A DNA stretch of 64,000 bases from an uncultured Celeribacter sp. (GTDB lineage: Bacteria; Pseudomonadota; Alphaproteobacteria; Rhodobacterales; Rhodobacteraceae), in contig NZ_OY780935.1 in NCBI RefSeq assembly GCF_963675965.1, positions 2,654,501 through 2,718,500 of the forward strand, in the 5' to 3' direction. Shown here in pieces: positions 8,597 to 17,793 of this stretch (position 1 is its first letter; each line of letters begins with the position of its first letter). The notes under the pieces were generated by a model that saw only the letters and a list, made by a program, of their open reading frames with translations, made no database searches and was not told where the DNA came from. Made by a program: the position numbers and the translations under genes.

Positions 8597-10371
8597 AACG
8601 CTTGTCCAATCCCGATGTAAATCTGTAGCCCATCTCCGGTGTTGCCAGTGACCGGACCGGCAAGGTCAAACCGGATTGGTCCAAAGCCCGTGTCATAGCG
8701 CACCCCGAGGCCGGCACCAGAATGCCAGTGCGCCCCTTCGCCGGGCAGGGCCGTGGTGCCGATGCCGCCGACATCATAGAAGCCGACGACGGAAATGGCG
8801 CCTTTCACCAGGGCGCGCAGTTCGGTCGACCAACCGACGAAGCTGGCGCCGCCCGTAGCATTACCGCCGCCAAGATCGACATCGAGGGACTGGTAAGGCT
8901 GTCCGCGCACGGTGCCGCCGCCGCCGGAGTAAAACAGGTAATCCGGTGGCACATCCGTGAAATCGGCTCCTGCGACCGATCCCAGTTGCAGGCGTGTGGC
9001 CAGAGTGAACCGGTCATTCCCACCAAAGGACAGGTAGGTGCGCCCGTCCGCAAACAGCCGTACGCCGCTGGCCGATCCGTTCACGCCCAGGAACGGGGTG
9101 ATTTCGGCTTCGACATAGGTACCGGATTTCGCGTTCAGCGCATTGTCGCGAGTATCGCGGGTCCCCTGCATCGGGAAAATGATATATGAAAATGACCGGT
9201 CCCCAAGCGCGTCTTCGACCTCGGAATATCGATAGCCAAGCGCGAAGGAAAATGTCGAATTGGGTGAGGTCTCCACATCGGCACCGATAGTGAATTCACC
9301 GCTGTCAGAAATGTAATCGGGTTCGTCGAGATGTTCGATTTCCGTGCCAAGCACCAGCGTGGTTTTCCTGGATACCGTGGCGGGACGCCGGTAAGTGGCC
9401 CCCAGCGAATAGTCGACGCCGGTGTCGCTGCCCAGCCCCGCAATCTCGCCTTCGACACGCAGCCGGTCGGCATTGTCGGTCAGGTTGCGGTGCATCCAAT
9501 ACGCGGAAAGTGTACCGCCCTCCATGCTCGACAGTTCGGCACCAAAGCCGAAGCGGCGTGGCTTTTCCTCGGCCAGTGTGATGGCGACGTCCAGACTGTT
9601 GTCGGCGTTCAGCGTCGCGGCTTCGCGTAGGCTGATCGAACGATAAGTGCCGGTTCTTTGCAGGCGTTTGGTCACCAGATCCAACGCGTCGGGGTCATAG
9701 GCGCCGCCGGCAGGGAAGTTGGCGATCCGCTGCAGACGGGCTTCGGAGACGCTGGTTTTGCCGGAAAAGGTCAGCCGGCCAAAGGTGGCCGCCGGGCCGG
9801 GGTCGATCGCCAGTGCGACATCCAGAGAAGCGTCGCCATGATTTGCGGTGATCGATTGGCTGGCCAGTGCCGCCTTGGCATGAGAGGCATCGCGCCAGGC
9901 GTCGACGGCGATGTCTTTGGCATCTCCGATCAGGCCGGAGCGGGCGATTTCGCCGCGTTTGAACTCTTCGGGCAGCTCTGTGCCGGGGGCCAGCGGGGCC
10001 ACGCGAGCCTGACTGAACCGGAATTGTTTGCCCGGCGTGATCTGGATGGTGACGCGCGACACGCGATCAGGTAGGGAAATGAGCGACATATCCGCCCCTT
10101 CACGGCCATCGACGCGGATCGAGATCGACGGGCCATAGTAGCCCTGCCCGTAGAGCGCCCCGATCAGGCTGCGATAGTCGGATTGCACGGCGGCAATGAT
10201 TTCCTCGGGCGCGGTGACGTCGTTCTCCGCCGCTTCCAAAACGGACGAGGCGGCGCGCAACCGATCCCTGAGGGTTTCGTCCCCGGACACATCCAAAGTG
10301 GCGTCAAATGCGTATCCTGCCCCGGCGCCCACCAGCGTCAAAGCAGCAGCAAATAATGTCGTTCGTAACAC
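8593..10371 (-). CDS. tamA: TamA, outer-membrane beta-barrel assembly factor (BamA/Omp85 family)
   Basis: Omp85 protein that pairs with TamB. GTG at 10371 is preferred: GGGAAGG lies 6 bases upstream and it opens directly onto a signal peptide (LRTTLFAAALTLVGAGAGYA). A TTG 48 bases further upstream is possible but adds a charged tail before the signal. POTRA-like domains cover about residues 20-280 and a 16-strand barrel fills the C-terminal half. The GGGGTVRGQPYQSL segment matches the conserved lid-lock VRGY/F motif, and the protein ends in the aromatic F typical of barrel proteins (GIGQAF). 592 aa is normal. tamB follows with overlapping codons. Confidence 0.93.
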   Translation of the reverse strand: MLRTTLFAAALTLVGAGAGYAFDATLDVSGDETLRDRLRAASSVLEAAENDVTAPEEIIAAVQSDYRSLIGALYGQGYYGPSISIRVDGREGADMSLISLPDRVSRVTIQITPGKQFRFSQARVAPLAPGTELPEEFKRGEIARSGLIGDAKDIAVDAWRDASHAKAALASQSITANHGDASLDVALAIDPGPAATFGRLTFSGKTSVSEARLQRIANFPAGGAYDPDALDLVTKRLQRTGTYRSISLREAATLNADNSLDVAITLAEEKPRRFGFGAELSSMEGGTLSAYWMHRNLTDNADRLRVEGEIAGLGSDTGVDYSLGATYRRPATVSRKTTLVLGTEIEHLDEPDYISDSGEFTIGADVETSPNSTFSFALGYRYSEVEDALGDRSFSYIIFPMQGTRDTRDNALNAKSGTYVEAEITPFLGVNGSASGVRLFADGRTYLSFGGNDRFTLATRLQLGSVAGADFTDVPPDYLFYSGGGGTVRGQPYQSLDVDLGGGNATGGASFVGWSTELRALVKGAISVVGFYDVGGIGTTALPGEGAHWHSGAGLGVRYDTGFGPIRFDLAGPVTGNTGDGLQIYIGIGQAF

Positions 10372-10552
10372 GGTCGGCCTTCCCACAGACGGTTCCCCCC
10401 GTCCTGATTTACCCGACAACTATGAGGGGTTCGTGGCGCGGTTTCCAGTGCTCTTAGGGTATTTTTCAAGGCAAAATGAAGCGCCAAGCGGTTTGCCGCT
10501 TGTCGGATCGGGGAGCGGGGCCTAGGGTCCGCGCGATTGAATGGAGGGCATT

Positions 10553-11062
10553 ATGGCCGAATGTGAGATTTGTGGCGCGACCGGCGCCTTGACCGATGTG
10601 GCAGTTGCGCCGAAAACCGACACCGTGGCCCTGTGCGAGATCTGTGCTGCGGGCGTCAAAGGCGAAACCGTGCCCGACGGGCACTGGCAAGCGCTGACCA
10701 CCTCGATGTGGTCGGAAAGCGACGCAGTCAAGGTGCTGTCCTGGCGCCTGCTGACCCGTTTCAAGGACGAAGCCTGGGCGGCGGATGCGCTCGATATGCT
10801 CTATCTGGAGCCCGAAGTCGAAGACTGGGCCAAGGCGGCAGGCCCCGAGGTGATCCACCGCGACAGTCTGGGAGCGGTGCTGTCGGCGGGCGACACGGTG
10901 GTGCTGATCAAGGATCTGCCGGTCAAAGGCGCAGGCTTTACAGCCAAACGCGGCACGGCGGTGCGGGGGATTTCTCTGGTGCAGGACAACGCGGGGCAGA
11001 TCGAAGGCCGCGTCGAAGGTCAGCGCATCGTCATCCTGACCGAATTCGTGAAAAAACGCTGA
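10553..11062 (+). CDS. PhnA/YjdM-family zinc-ribbon protein
   Basis: A 169-residue PhnA-domain protein of unclear biochemical role (the old link to phosphonoacetate hydrolase is not secure). An N-terminal zinc ribbon has CEICG (Cys4, Cys7) and CEICA (Cys28, Cys31). The C-terminal PhnA domain runs from about residue 103, with DTVVLIKDLPVKG and a final IVILTEFVKK. ATG 10553 is chosen over ATG 10541 because TGGAGGG overlaps the earlier ATG and sits at good distance from the later one. It is transcribed away from tamA, which shares its promoter region (10372-10552), and shares a terminator with the cold-shock gene. Confidence 0.85.
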   Translation: MAECEICGATGALTDVAVAPKTDTVALCEICAAGVKGETVPDGHWQALTTSMWSESDAVKVLSWRLLTRFKDEAWAADALDMLYLEPEVEDWAKAAGPEVIHRDSLGAVLSAGDTVVLIKDLPVKGAGFTAKRGTAVRGISLVQDNAGQIEGRVEGQRIVILTEFVKKR

Positions 11063-11112
11063 GGATCGGGGGCCGCAGGGCGCAGATCAGATCCGACACC
11101 CCCTGACATAAA

Positions 11113-11138
11113 AAAACGCCCGCGGTTGCGGGCGTTTT
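11113..11138. terminator. Bidirectional rho-independent terminator
   Basis: A perfect 11-bp stem, AAAACGCCCGC against GCGGGCGTTTT, with a 4-base GGTT loop. It has T-runs on both sides, so it can stop the PhnA-type gene on the plus strand and the cold-shock gene on the minus strand. Confidence 0.9.
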
Positions 11139-11162
11139 GACTGTGCTGGAAAGGGCTGAGGC

Positions 11163-11369
11163 TCAGGCCACAACCAGGTTCACAGCAGATTCGCGACCGT
11201 CGCGGCCAGCTTCGATGTCGAAGGTGACCTTCGCGCCATCGGCCAGGCCGGTGAGGCCAGAACGCTCAACGGCAGAGATGTGAACGAACACGTCTTTGCT
11301 GCCGCCTTCGGGCTGAATGAAGCCGAAACCTTTGGTGGAATTGAACCATTTCACGGTGCCATTGGCCAT
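11163..11369 (-). CDS. CspA-family cold-shock protein
   Basis: A 68-residue single cold-shock domain that binds single-stranded nucleic acid and melts RNA structure. It has the two RNA-binding motifs KGFGFI (RNP1, residues 13-18) and VFVHI (RNP2, 27-31), and opens MANGTVKWFN as usual for alphaproteobacterial Csp proteins. AGGAG lies 9 bases before ATG. The following ~290 bases up to 11660 hold its leader and promoter, and such genes often carry a long thermosensitive leader; no further gene is seen there. Confidence 0.95.
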   Translation of the reverse strand: MANGTVKWFNSTKGFGFIQPEGGSKDVFVHISAVERSGLTGLADGAKVTFDIEAGRDGRESAVNLVVA

Positions 11370-11572
11370 CGTGTGTACTCCTAATTGATTTGCCCCTCAC
11401 GAGATTGCAGGGACCCGGCTAGTCAGTGGTCGATCGAAGACTGTAGCCGGTGAAGGAGAACAGAAGGGTCGATAGAGGTAACGTCGCACCTAGACGTATG
11501 ACAGGTTTTCAGAGGTTTGGATAGGGGAATTTTGTGGGGTTGGTTGAGAGGTGTGGTCTGCTGTGGAGGTCT

Positions 11573-11596
11573 TCAAAGATGGCTTGCCATCTTTGA
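11573..11596. repeat. Perfect inverted repeat downstream of the SIR2-like gene
   Basis: Arms TCAAAGATGGC and GCCATCTTTGA separated by TT. It lies 65 bases past the SIR2-like stop on that gene's strand and could be a transcription stop, although no T-run follows. The stretch 11370-11660 otherwise shows only the cold-shock leader and GC-rich sequence with no credible gene. Confidence 0.6.
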
Positions 11597-11660
11597 CGCG
11601 CCAGACCCGCCCCCACGGGGCTGCGCGTTTCACGCGAACCCCCTCGGGTCAGGCGCGGGG

Positions 11661-12653
11661 TTACCAGTCCGTGAAATCCAGTATGTCTGGTATTGTGATC
11701 AATTCGACGTCGTCAAACTTATCGTTCCAATAGCTTTGGCGTTCTGCCCGCGATCCCGAAGCTTCCCTCTCAACAACTCGAACAGAGCATTTTTCGTCAG
11801 TACGACATTTTTTCTGGATCAAAAGATTCAAGTGTTCGTCAAAACCTGAATACCCAAAAAGTGTAATTCTACGAGCTTCTTTAAGAGCACGTTTTTCTAA
11901 TATTTTCCAATAGGCTGTGAGCACAGGCGAGGCTGCAATTACACTTCTCTTATGTCGAACATTCGTTAAAACTATATGGCCGCTTGCATTTCCGGCAAGC
12001 AAGTCTGTTTCTGCCATTGCTGCTTTGTGACATACGTTGTGTGCATCATCGTAAAACAACGGCGAGCCATGGAGATGAAGATAGTAGGACGTTTTTCGCG
12101 TGTTGAAGCGTCGAAGGTTTTCTTTAGAAAATGTGCCATTCGAAAACCCGTCAATTAGACAAGAAAATCCATTGAACACATCCGTGCCTATGAAGTTGCG
12201 ATATAGAAGGTTGTCATAGTTCAAAGTCGCAACATGCGATTTTGTTTTGATAACATGTTGTCTTAAAGACGCAGCGAATGTCTCTGGGAGTTTGTAATCT
12301 CCAAAATGGAAATCGCAGGCTGCCCTGTGTACATAGCTTCTGATTGCGTTTGGAAATGTCTTTCCTTGAGCGGTCAGCCATCCTTCTGTGGTTTCGTTCT
12401 CTAATTCGTTGATTAGGTCACAAGCAGCCAAAATCTGCTGAAGTTGGTCAAGGTCTTCTTCGGAGCGAGGGGCGCTATCTTCATCGTCTTCCAAGATATC
12501 AGAGGGTAAGCACCGTAGGATAAGTTCTTTTTGTGCGTCATCAAGCACGTCAGTATCATCCCATGCTTCCTGAAGCGCTCTATCAAGAGAGAAAAAATCA
12601 TTGTCGAGGCTTCGCCCAAGGCCGTTGCCAAATATTAGTAGGTCTTTCGTCAT
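11661..12653 (-). CDS. SIR2-like domain protein, possible NAD-consuming defence effector
   Basis: A 330-residue stand-alone SIR2-like protein. The NAD-fold marks are FGNGLGRSLD (8-17), ATLNYDNLL (142-150, the TxNYD motif), YLHLHGS (191-197, catalytic-type His195) and LFGYSGFDEH (265-274). Proteins of this group occur in antiphage systems, where the domain degrades NAD; others are deacetylase-like. No second domain such as SLOG, TPR or nuclease is visible, and no partner is adjacent except ettA on the same strand. The gene is strikingly AT-rich against its neighbours, which suggests recent transfer. Defence is inferred from family and composition, not shown. Confidence 0.72.
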   Translation of the reverse strand: MTKDLLIFGNGLGRSLDNDFFSLDRALQEAWDDTDVLDDAQKELILRCLPSDILEDDEDSAPRSEEDLDQLQQILAACDLINELENETTEGWLTAQGKTFPNAIRSYVHRAACDFHFGDYKLPETFAASLRQHVIKTKSHVATLNYDNLLYRNFIGTDVFNGFSCLIDGFSNGTFSKENLRRFNTRKTSYYLHLHGSPLFYDDAHNVCHKAAMAETDLLAGNASGHIVLTNVRHKRSVIAASPVLTAYWKILEKRALKEARRITLFGYSGFDEHLNLLIQKKCRTDEKCSVRVVEREASGSRAERQSYWNDKFDDVELITIPDILDFTDW

Positions 12654-12689
12654 AAAATGCCGTCATAAAAATCTTTTGCTTGAAAAATT

Positions 12690-12711
12690 AAAGGCGCCCG
12701 AGGGCGCCTTT
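12690..12711 (-). terminator. Terminator after ettA
   Basis: Stem AAAGGCGCCC / GGGCGCCTTT with a 2-base loop. On the minus strand it is followed by AATTTTTC. It sits 124 bases past the ettA stop and just ahead of the SIR2-like gene, so that gene probably has its own promoter. Confidence 0.8.
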
Positions 12712-12834
12712 GTCAATCTTCCTAATCTGAAAGCTTCCGCCCTTGCTCCACGGGGAGCGAACGCGCATTTTCTTTGAAAATACGCTGCCTCGCGCTGTCT
12801 TGAACCCAAGCGGAAATCCCAAAAGGTTCCCCGC

Positions 12835-14490
<1,656 letters not shown>

Positions 14491-14558
14491 TTGGGGGCTC
14501 CTTGGGATGTCTGGTTTGGACGGTGGTTTAGCGTGGGAAGAGGGGGGATGGGAAGGGG

Positions 14559-15890
14559 TTATCGGGTCAACTGAAAAACGCTGGCGTAGTTGTCCCACAG
14601 GTAGATCAGGGTCGAGTAGTCGAAACTTCCCAGCATAGTATTCGTATCGCTCTGATAGTACTCTCTAAGGAATTCCAAATCTGCGTGGGATTGGAAACAA
14701 AGCATCCAGGCAATTGATGTCTGCTCTTTTGAGCCGTTTGCGTCACGGGGATCGGGAAGATGAAGAACCTTAGCCACATCTTCGTAGGTTAGCTGTTTCT
14801 GTTTGAGGCGGGATATGAGTTGCGGATGGAATGCATTCAGGAACAGAAGGCCGACACGCAGCATTTCTTTGTTACCCTTAATTTTTGTGTCGCCCCACTC
14901 ATCCCAGCAAGACGGACTAATCATAAGAGAGCGGGTGAAATGCTGTAGGCCGCGCAGGGTAGTAGAACTGGAGTCAGAGGCAAGGTCTAGGTAGGTGCTC
15001 GCGATATGAAATGGCCCGTCTCCTTTCACCCCAAAGGATTGGCAAAGTTTACCAAAGTAGGTTTTCTTGAAAGAAGGAATTATTTGATGGTCGAGTAGCC
15101 GCATCGTTACCGTCACAAACTTCTGCAAATACAGCCCCGCATTTACCCTTGCGCCATACCGTGCCCGCACGGAGTTCTCCAATTCCGTCAGGTTTACGCC
15201 CAACACGAAATGCACGTTCTGGACGTTGAAGAAGTGTTTGATCACCTCCAGCAGGTTCAGCGCATAATCCGGGCGGCAACGGTCCAGCTCGTCCACGACG
15301 ATGACGAGCTTTTGTTCGGCGGCTAGACTTTCAAGGGCGTCGCGAAAACTCTGCATGGCGGCGCGTTTGCCATCTTCTTTTTTCCAAAATTCATCAGAGG
15401 CTTTCGCTAATTCTTTCGCAGCTGCATCAGCAAGAGCATCCACAACAGGAACTGCAATTTCGGAAATGCCGCTTGAGGCTGCAAAGGCGCCAAGGCGCAC
15501 TGCTGGTTTGCGTAGTTTGTATGCGGCCTTTTTGAGCTTGCCCCAGATTTTTGAATGTTTTTCGTTTTTGGTAAACCGTTCACTGATAACGCCGGTCAAG
15601 GCGATCAGCGGATCATCAAGGAAGTCGTGTTGGAAGGCGTCGAAGTAAACCGTGGTCGCCTCGTTGCCATGCTCCTCCTTGATGTGCTCGCCCACCCAGC
15701 ATTTCAAAAACACCGACTTGCCCGCGCCCCAAGGGGCATCGACGGCGATGACCATCGGTTCTTCGATCTTCTCTACAAGGTCAGAGAGTTTCTTGCCTTC
15801 AGGGGCGCGCCCAAGGTCGGAGGCGGCTTCGAACCCTTGTTCGTACAGTTTGATTTCTGGTTCCGGGACGGTCAGGCGGCTGCCATTCAT
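14559..15890 (-). CDS. KAP-family P-loop NTPase
   Basis: A 443-residue KAP NTPase (the family of Kidins220/ARMS and phage-exclusion PifA). Walker A is DAPWGAGKS (51-59) and Walker B is LVIVVDELDRCRP (195-207), the usual hhhhDELDRC form. The helical insert between them (about 100-190) has a weakly hydrophobic stretch at 133-155 but no convincing membrane helix. Base composition is more AT-rich than the flanking genes. The stop lies 68 bases before the ettA start, same strand. Many bacterial KAP genes lie in defence or mobile contexts; a defence role here is inference. Confidence 0.8.
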   Translation of the reverse strand: MNGSRLTVPEPEIKLYEQGFEAASDLGRAPEGKKLSDLVEKIEEPMVIAVDAPWGAGKSVFLKCWVGEHIKEEHGNEATTVYFDAFQHDFLDDPLIALTGVISERFTKNEKHSKIWGKLKKAAYKLRKPAVRLGAFAASSGISEIAVPVVDALADAAAKELAKASDEFWKKEDGKRAAMQSFRDALESLAAEQKLVIVVDELDRCRPDYALNLLEVIKHFFNVQNVHFVLGVNLTELENSVRARYGARVNAGLYLQKFVTVTMRLLDHQIIPSFKKTYFGKLCQSFGVKGDGPFHIASTYLDLASDSSSTTLRGLQHFTRSLMISPSCWDEWGDTKIKGNKEMLRVGLLFLNAFHPQLISRLKQKQLTYEDVAKVLHLPDPRDANGSKEQTSIAWMLCFQSHADLEFLREYYQSDTNTMLGSFDYSTLIYLWDNYASVFQLTR

Positions 15891-15955
15891 AGAAATGCTC
15901 CGATGCTCGAAATATCGGTGTCAGTCTATGAGGGCTTGTGAGGTGAGGTCCAGTC

Positions 15956-16126
15956 TCACACCCTCTTCTCAAAAAACGAATCCGGGTAGGGATCGTCGTT
16001 AAACCGTTCGATCTCACTCCACCCCATGCGCTGCTACAATCCCGCCGCTTCGAGGAGGGCTGAGTTGGTGTCGAGCCGGAGCGTCGTGACGCCCATCTCT
16101 CGCGCGTGGGTTTCGGCCTCGGTCAT
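15956..16126 (-). pseudogene. GNAT acetyltransferase remnant (3' end only)
   Basis: Reading in one frame from about 16126, the sequence matches the C-terminal third of a GNAT N-acetyltransferase: HAREMGVTTLRLDTNSALLE, then GL, a TAG stop at 16034-16036 where the family has a tyrosine, then QRMGWSEIERFNDDPYPDSF and a natural stop at 15956. The N-terminal acetyl-CoA-binding part is missing. It is joined in frame to a plsC fragment, which looks like a deletion scar. Confidence 0.68.
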
Positions 16127-16538
16127 GTTGCGCGTGCCTTCGGGAAACAGGATCAGGCTGTCGCCAGCGGCCAGCGTATTCGCCATCTGCTGCGCTGGGT
16201 TGCCGACGCGGGTCTTGGGGTCACGTTCGATCAGCACGGCATGAAACGGAACGTCCGATAAAGGCTTTCAGCTTGGAGCTCAGCCAATAATCCGCCGCCG
16301 CGACAGGGCGGGTCATACGACGCAACTTTGGGGGCAGGACGGTCCAGACCAGAACGAAATCACCGTTGCTGGTGTGATTGGCGAAATAGACGCGTTGTGT
16401 AGGGATCGGGTCGGCGCCAGACCAGATGCCGCGCACGGCGGTGATCACTCTTGAGAAGGTGACAATTAACAGGGCAACGAAACGGGCAAGCATTGCGGCG
16501 ACATGCGCCAAAGTTCTAGGGAAGGCAATAAGATACAC
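16127..16538 (-). pseudogene. Truncated, frameshifted PlsC-type acyltransferase
   Basis: Remnant of a 1-acyl-glycerol-3-phosphate acyltransferase-like gene. GTG 16538 follows GGGGGAG and opens MYLIAFPRTLAHVAAML in one frame. That frame holds the HX4D motif NHTSNGD and runs to LKAFIG. About 16245-16255 one extra base shifts the frame, and the next frame continues FHAVLIERDPKT and then LILFPEGTRN (the FPEGTR motif). The gene then ends abruptly at a GNAT fragment. Frameshift plus lost C-terminus make activity unlikely. A sequencing error could explain the frameshift but not the fusion. Confidence 0.72.
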
Positions 16539-16540
16539 AG

Positions 16541-16571
16541 GCTCCCCCGGTGTGCATGCAGCCGGGGAGCG
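16541..16571. terminator. Stem-loop after the M24 peptidase gene
   Basis: GCTCCCCCGG and CCGGGGAGC form a strong stem around a loop of about 11 bases. It lies just past the peptidase stop on the minus strand. The T-run is on the plus-strand side (GCTTTTT), so efficiency on the minus strand is uncertain. Confidence 0.5.
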
Positions 16572-16584
16572 CTGCTTTTTGGCG

Positions 16585-17691
16585 TTAGCCCAAGCGTTGC
16601 ATATCACGCGGCATTTCCGAAAAGACCTCCGCGCCGTCCTGTCGCAGGATGACGATTTCTTCCAGTCGGATGCCGAACTGGCCCTCGATATAGATGCCGG
16701 GTTCGATCGAGAAGACATTGCCTTCGGCCAGCTCCACGTCTGAGTTCGCGGCAATATAGGGCGGCTCATGAATGTCGATACCGAGGCCGTGGCCCGTTCG
16801 GTGCAGGAAGCGATCCCCATAGCCCGCAGCGCTGATGACGTCGCGGGCGGCCTTGTCGATGTCACAGGCGCGCACGCCGGGTTTCGCGACGGCGATGGCG
16901 GCCTGAACCGCCTGTTCGACCACGCCGAACACCTCTTCATAGAGTGGGCCGGGCGCGCCGAAATGGCCGCAACGCGTCATGTCCGAGGGGTAGCCATGCA
17001 GGCGGCAGCCGGTGTCAATCAACACGGCCATGTCACCTTCGAGACGGGTCTGTCCCGGCGTATGATGCGGGAAGGCACCCGAGGCCCCGAAACAGACCGA
17101 GCAGAATTCCAGTGTCGCGCCCGCTTTGGCGTATTCGGCGGCGATCAGGTCGAAGATCTCGCGCTCGGTCACACCTTCCGTGAGGGCGGCGAAGGCGGTT
17201 TTGACCGCGGCGTCATTGAGCAGATGTGCGGCTTTGATGGCGTCAAATTCGCTGGCATCTTTGCGTGCGCGCAGGTGGCCGACGGTGTCTTCGGTGAAGC
17301 GGCGGCGGGGGCTGTCGAGCGCATCGAGAAGGCGCAGCGCGAAATCCGTACGCATGGTTTCATCCAGAACGACCGAGAGATCCGTCCCGGTGGCGTCGCA
17401 GGCGTCGAGCAAGGCGTTCAGCGCCGCATCCGGGCCTTCGTCGTCGCGCCAGGGATGGAACGGCAGGTCCGTGTCCTTGCGCGCGGCATCGGCGTTCAGC
17501 GCTGGCATCAGAAATCCTGCGTAACTGTCACTGACCAAGAGCATGACGGGGCGTTCGTCGCCATGCGGATGTACTCCTGAAAGCCATGCCATATGGCTGG
17601 AGGGTCCGAGAGCCACAAGATCCGTGCCGGTCATCTTCATGCGCTCGCGCAGCGCTGCAAGGCGGGTATGGGTCAGGTGGAACTGGGTCAT
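16585..17691 (-). CDS. M24-family metallopeptidase (Xaa-Pro peptidase type)
   Basis: A cytoplasmic pita-bread aminopeptidase-type enzyme of 368 residues with an N-terminal creatinase-like domain (about 1-125) and a catalytic domain. The five metal ligands are visible in the expected order: Asp in VLIDTG, Asp in SDMTR, His in GHGLG, Glu in SIEPG and Glu in IRLEE. ATG 17691 (MTQFHLTHTRLAALRERM) is preferred over the longer in-frame start because it matches the family beginning. It lies 102 bases downstream of the peptide-binding protein gene on the same strand, so it may process the imported peptides. Confidence 0.92.
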   Translation of the reverse strand: MTQFHLTHTRLAALRERMKMTGTDLVALGPSSHMAWLSGVHPHGDERPVMLLVSDSYAGFLMPALNADAARKDTDLPFHPWRDDEGPDAALNALLDACDATGTDLSVVLDETMRTDFALRLLDALDSPRRRFTEDTVGHLRARKDASEFDAIKAAHLLNDAAVKTAFAALTEGVTEREIFDLIAAEYAKAGATLEFCSVCFGASGAFPHHTPGQTRLEGDMAVLIDTGCRLHGYPSDMTRCGHFGAPGPLYEEVFGVVEQAVQAAIAVAKPGVRACDIDKAARDVISAAGYGDRFLHRTGHGLGIDIHEPPYIAANSDVELAEGNVFSIEPGIYIEGQFGIRLEEIVILRQDGAEVFSEMPRDMQRLG

Positions 17692-17793
17692 TTCGGGCTC
17701 CGGTGTGGGTGAGGAGGGGAAGGTGAGGGCAGAGGGAGAGACGCGGCCGGGCAATCCGCAGGCTGCCCGGCCGATGAGGCCTTTGTCAGATGA

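Noticed and set aside
16539..16940. Upstream extension of the plsC-like frame into the M24 peptidase gene
   Set aside because: That part is only the peptidase gene read in another frame; the acyltransferase-like sequence begins at about 16538.
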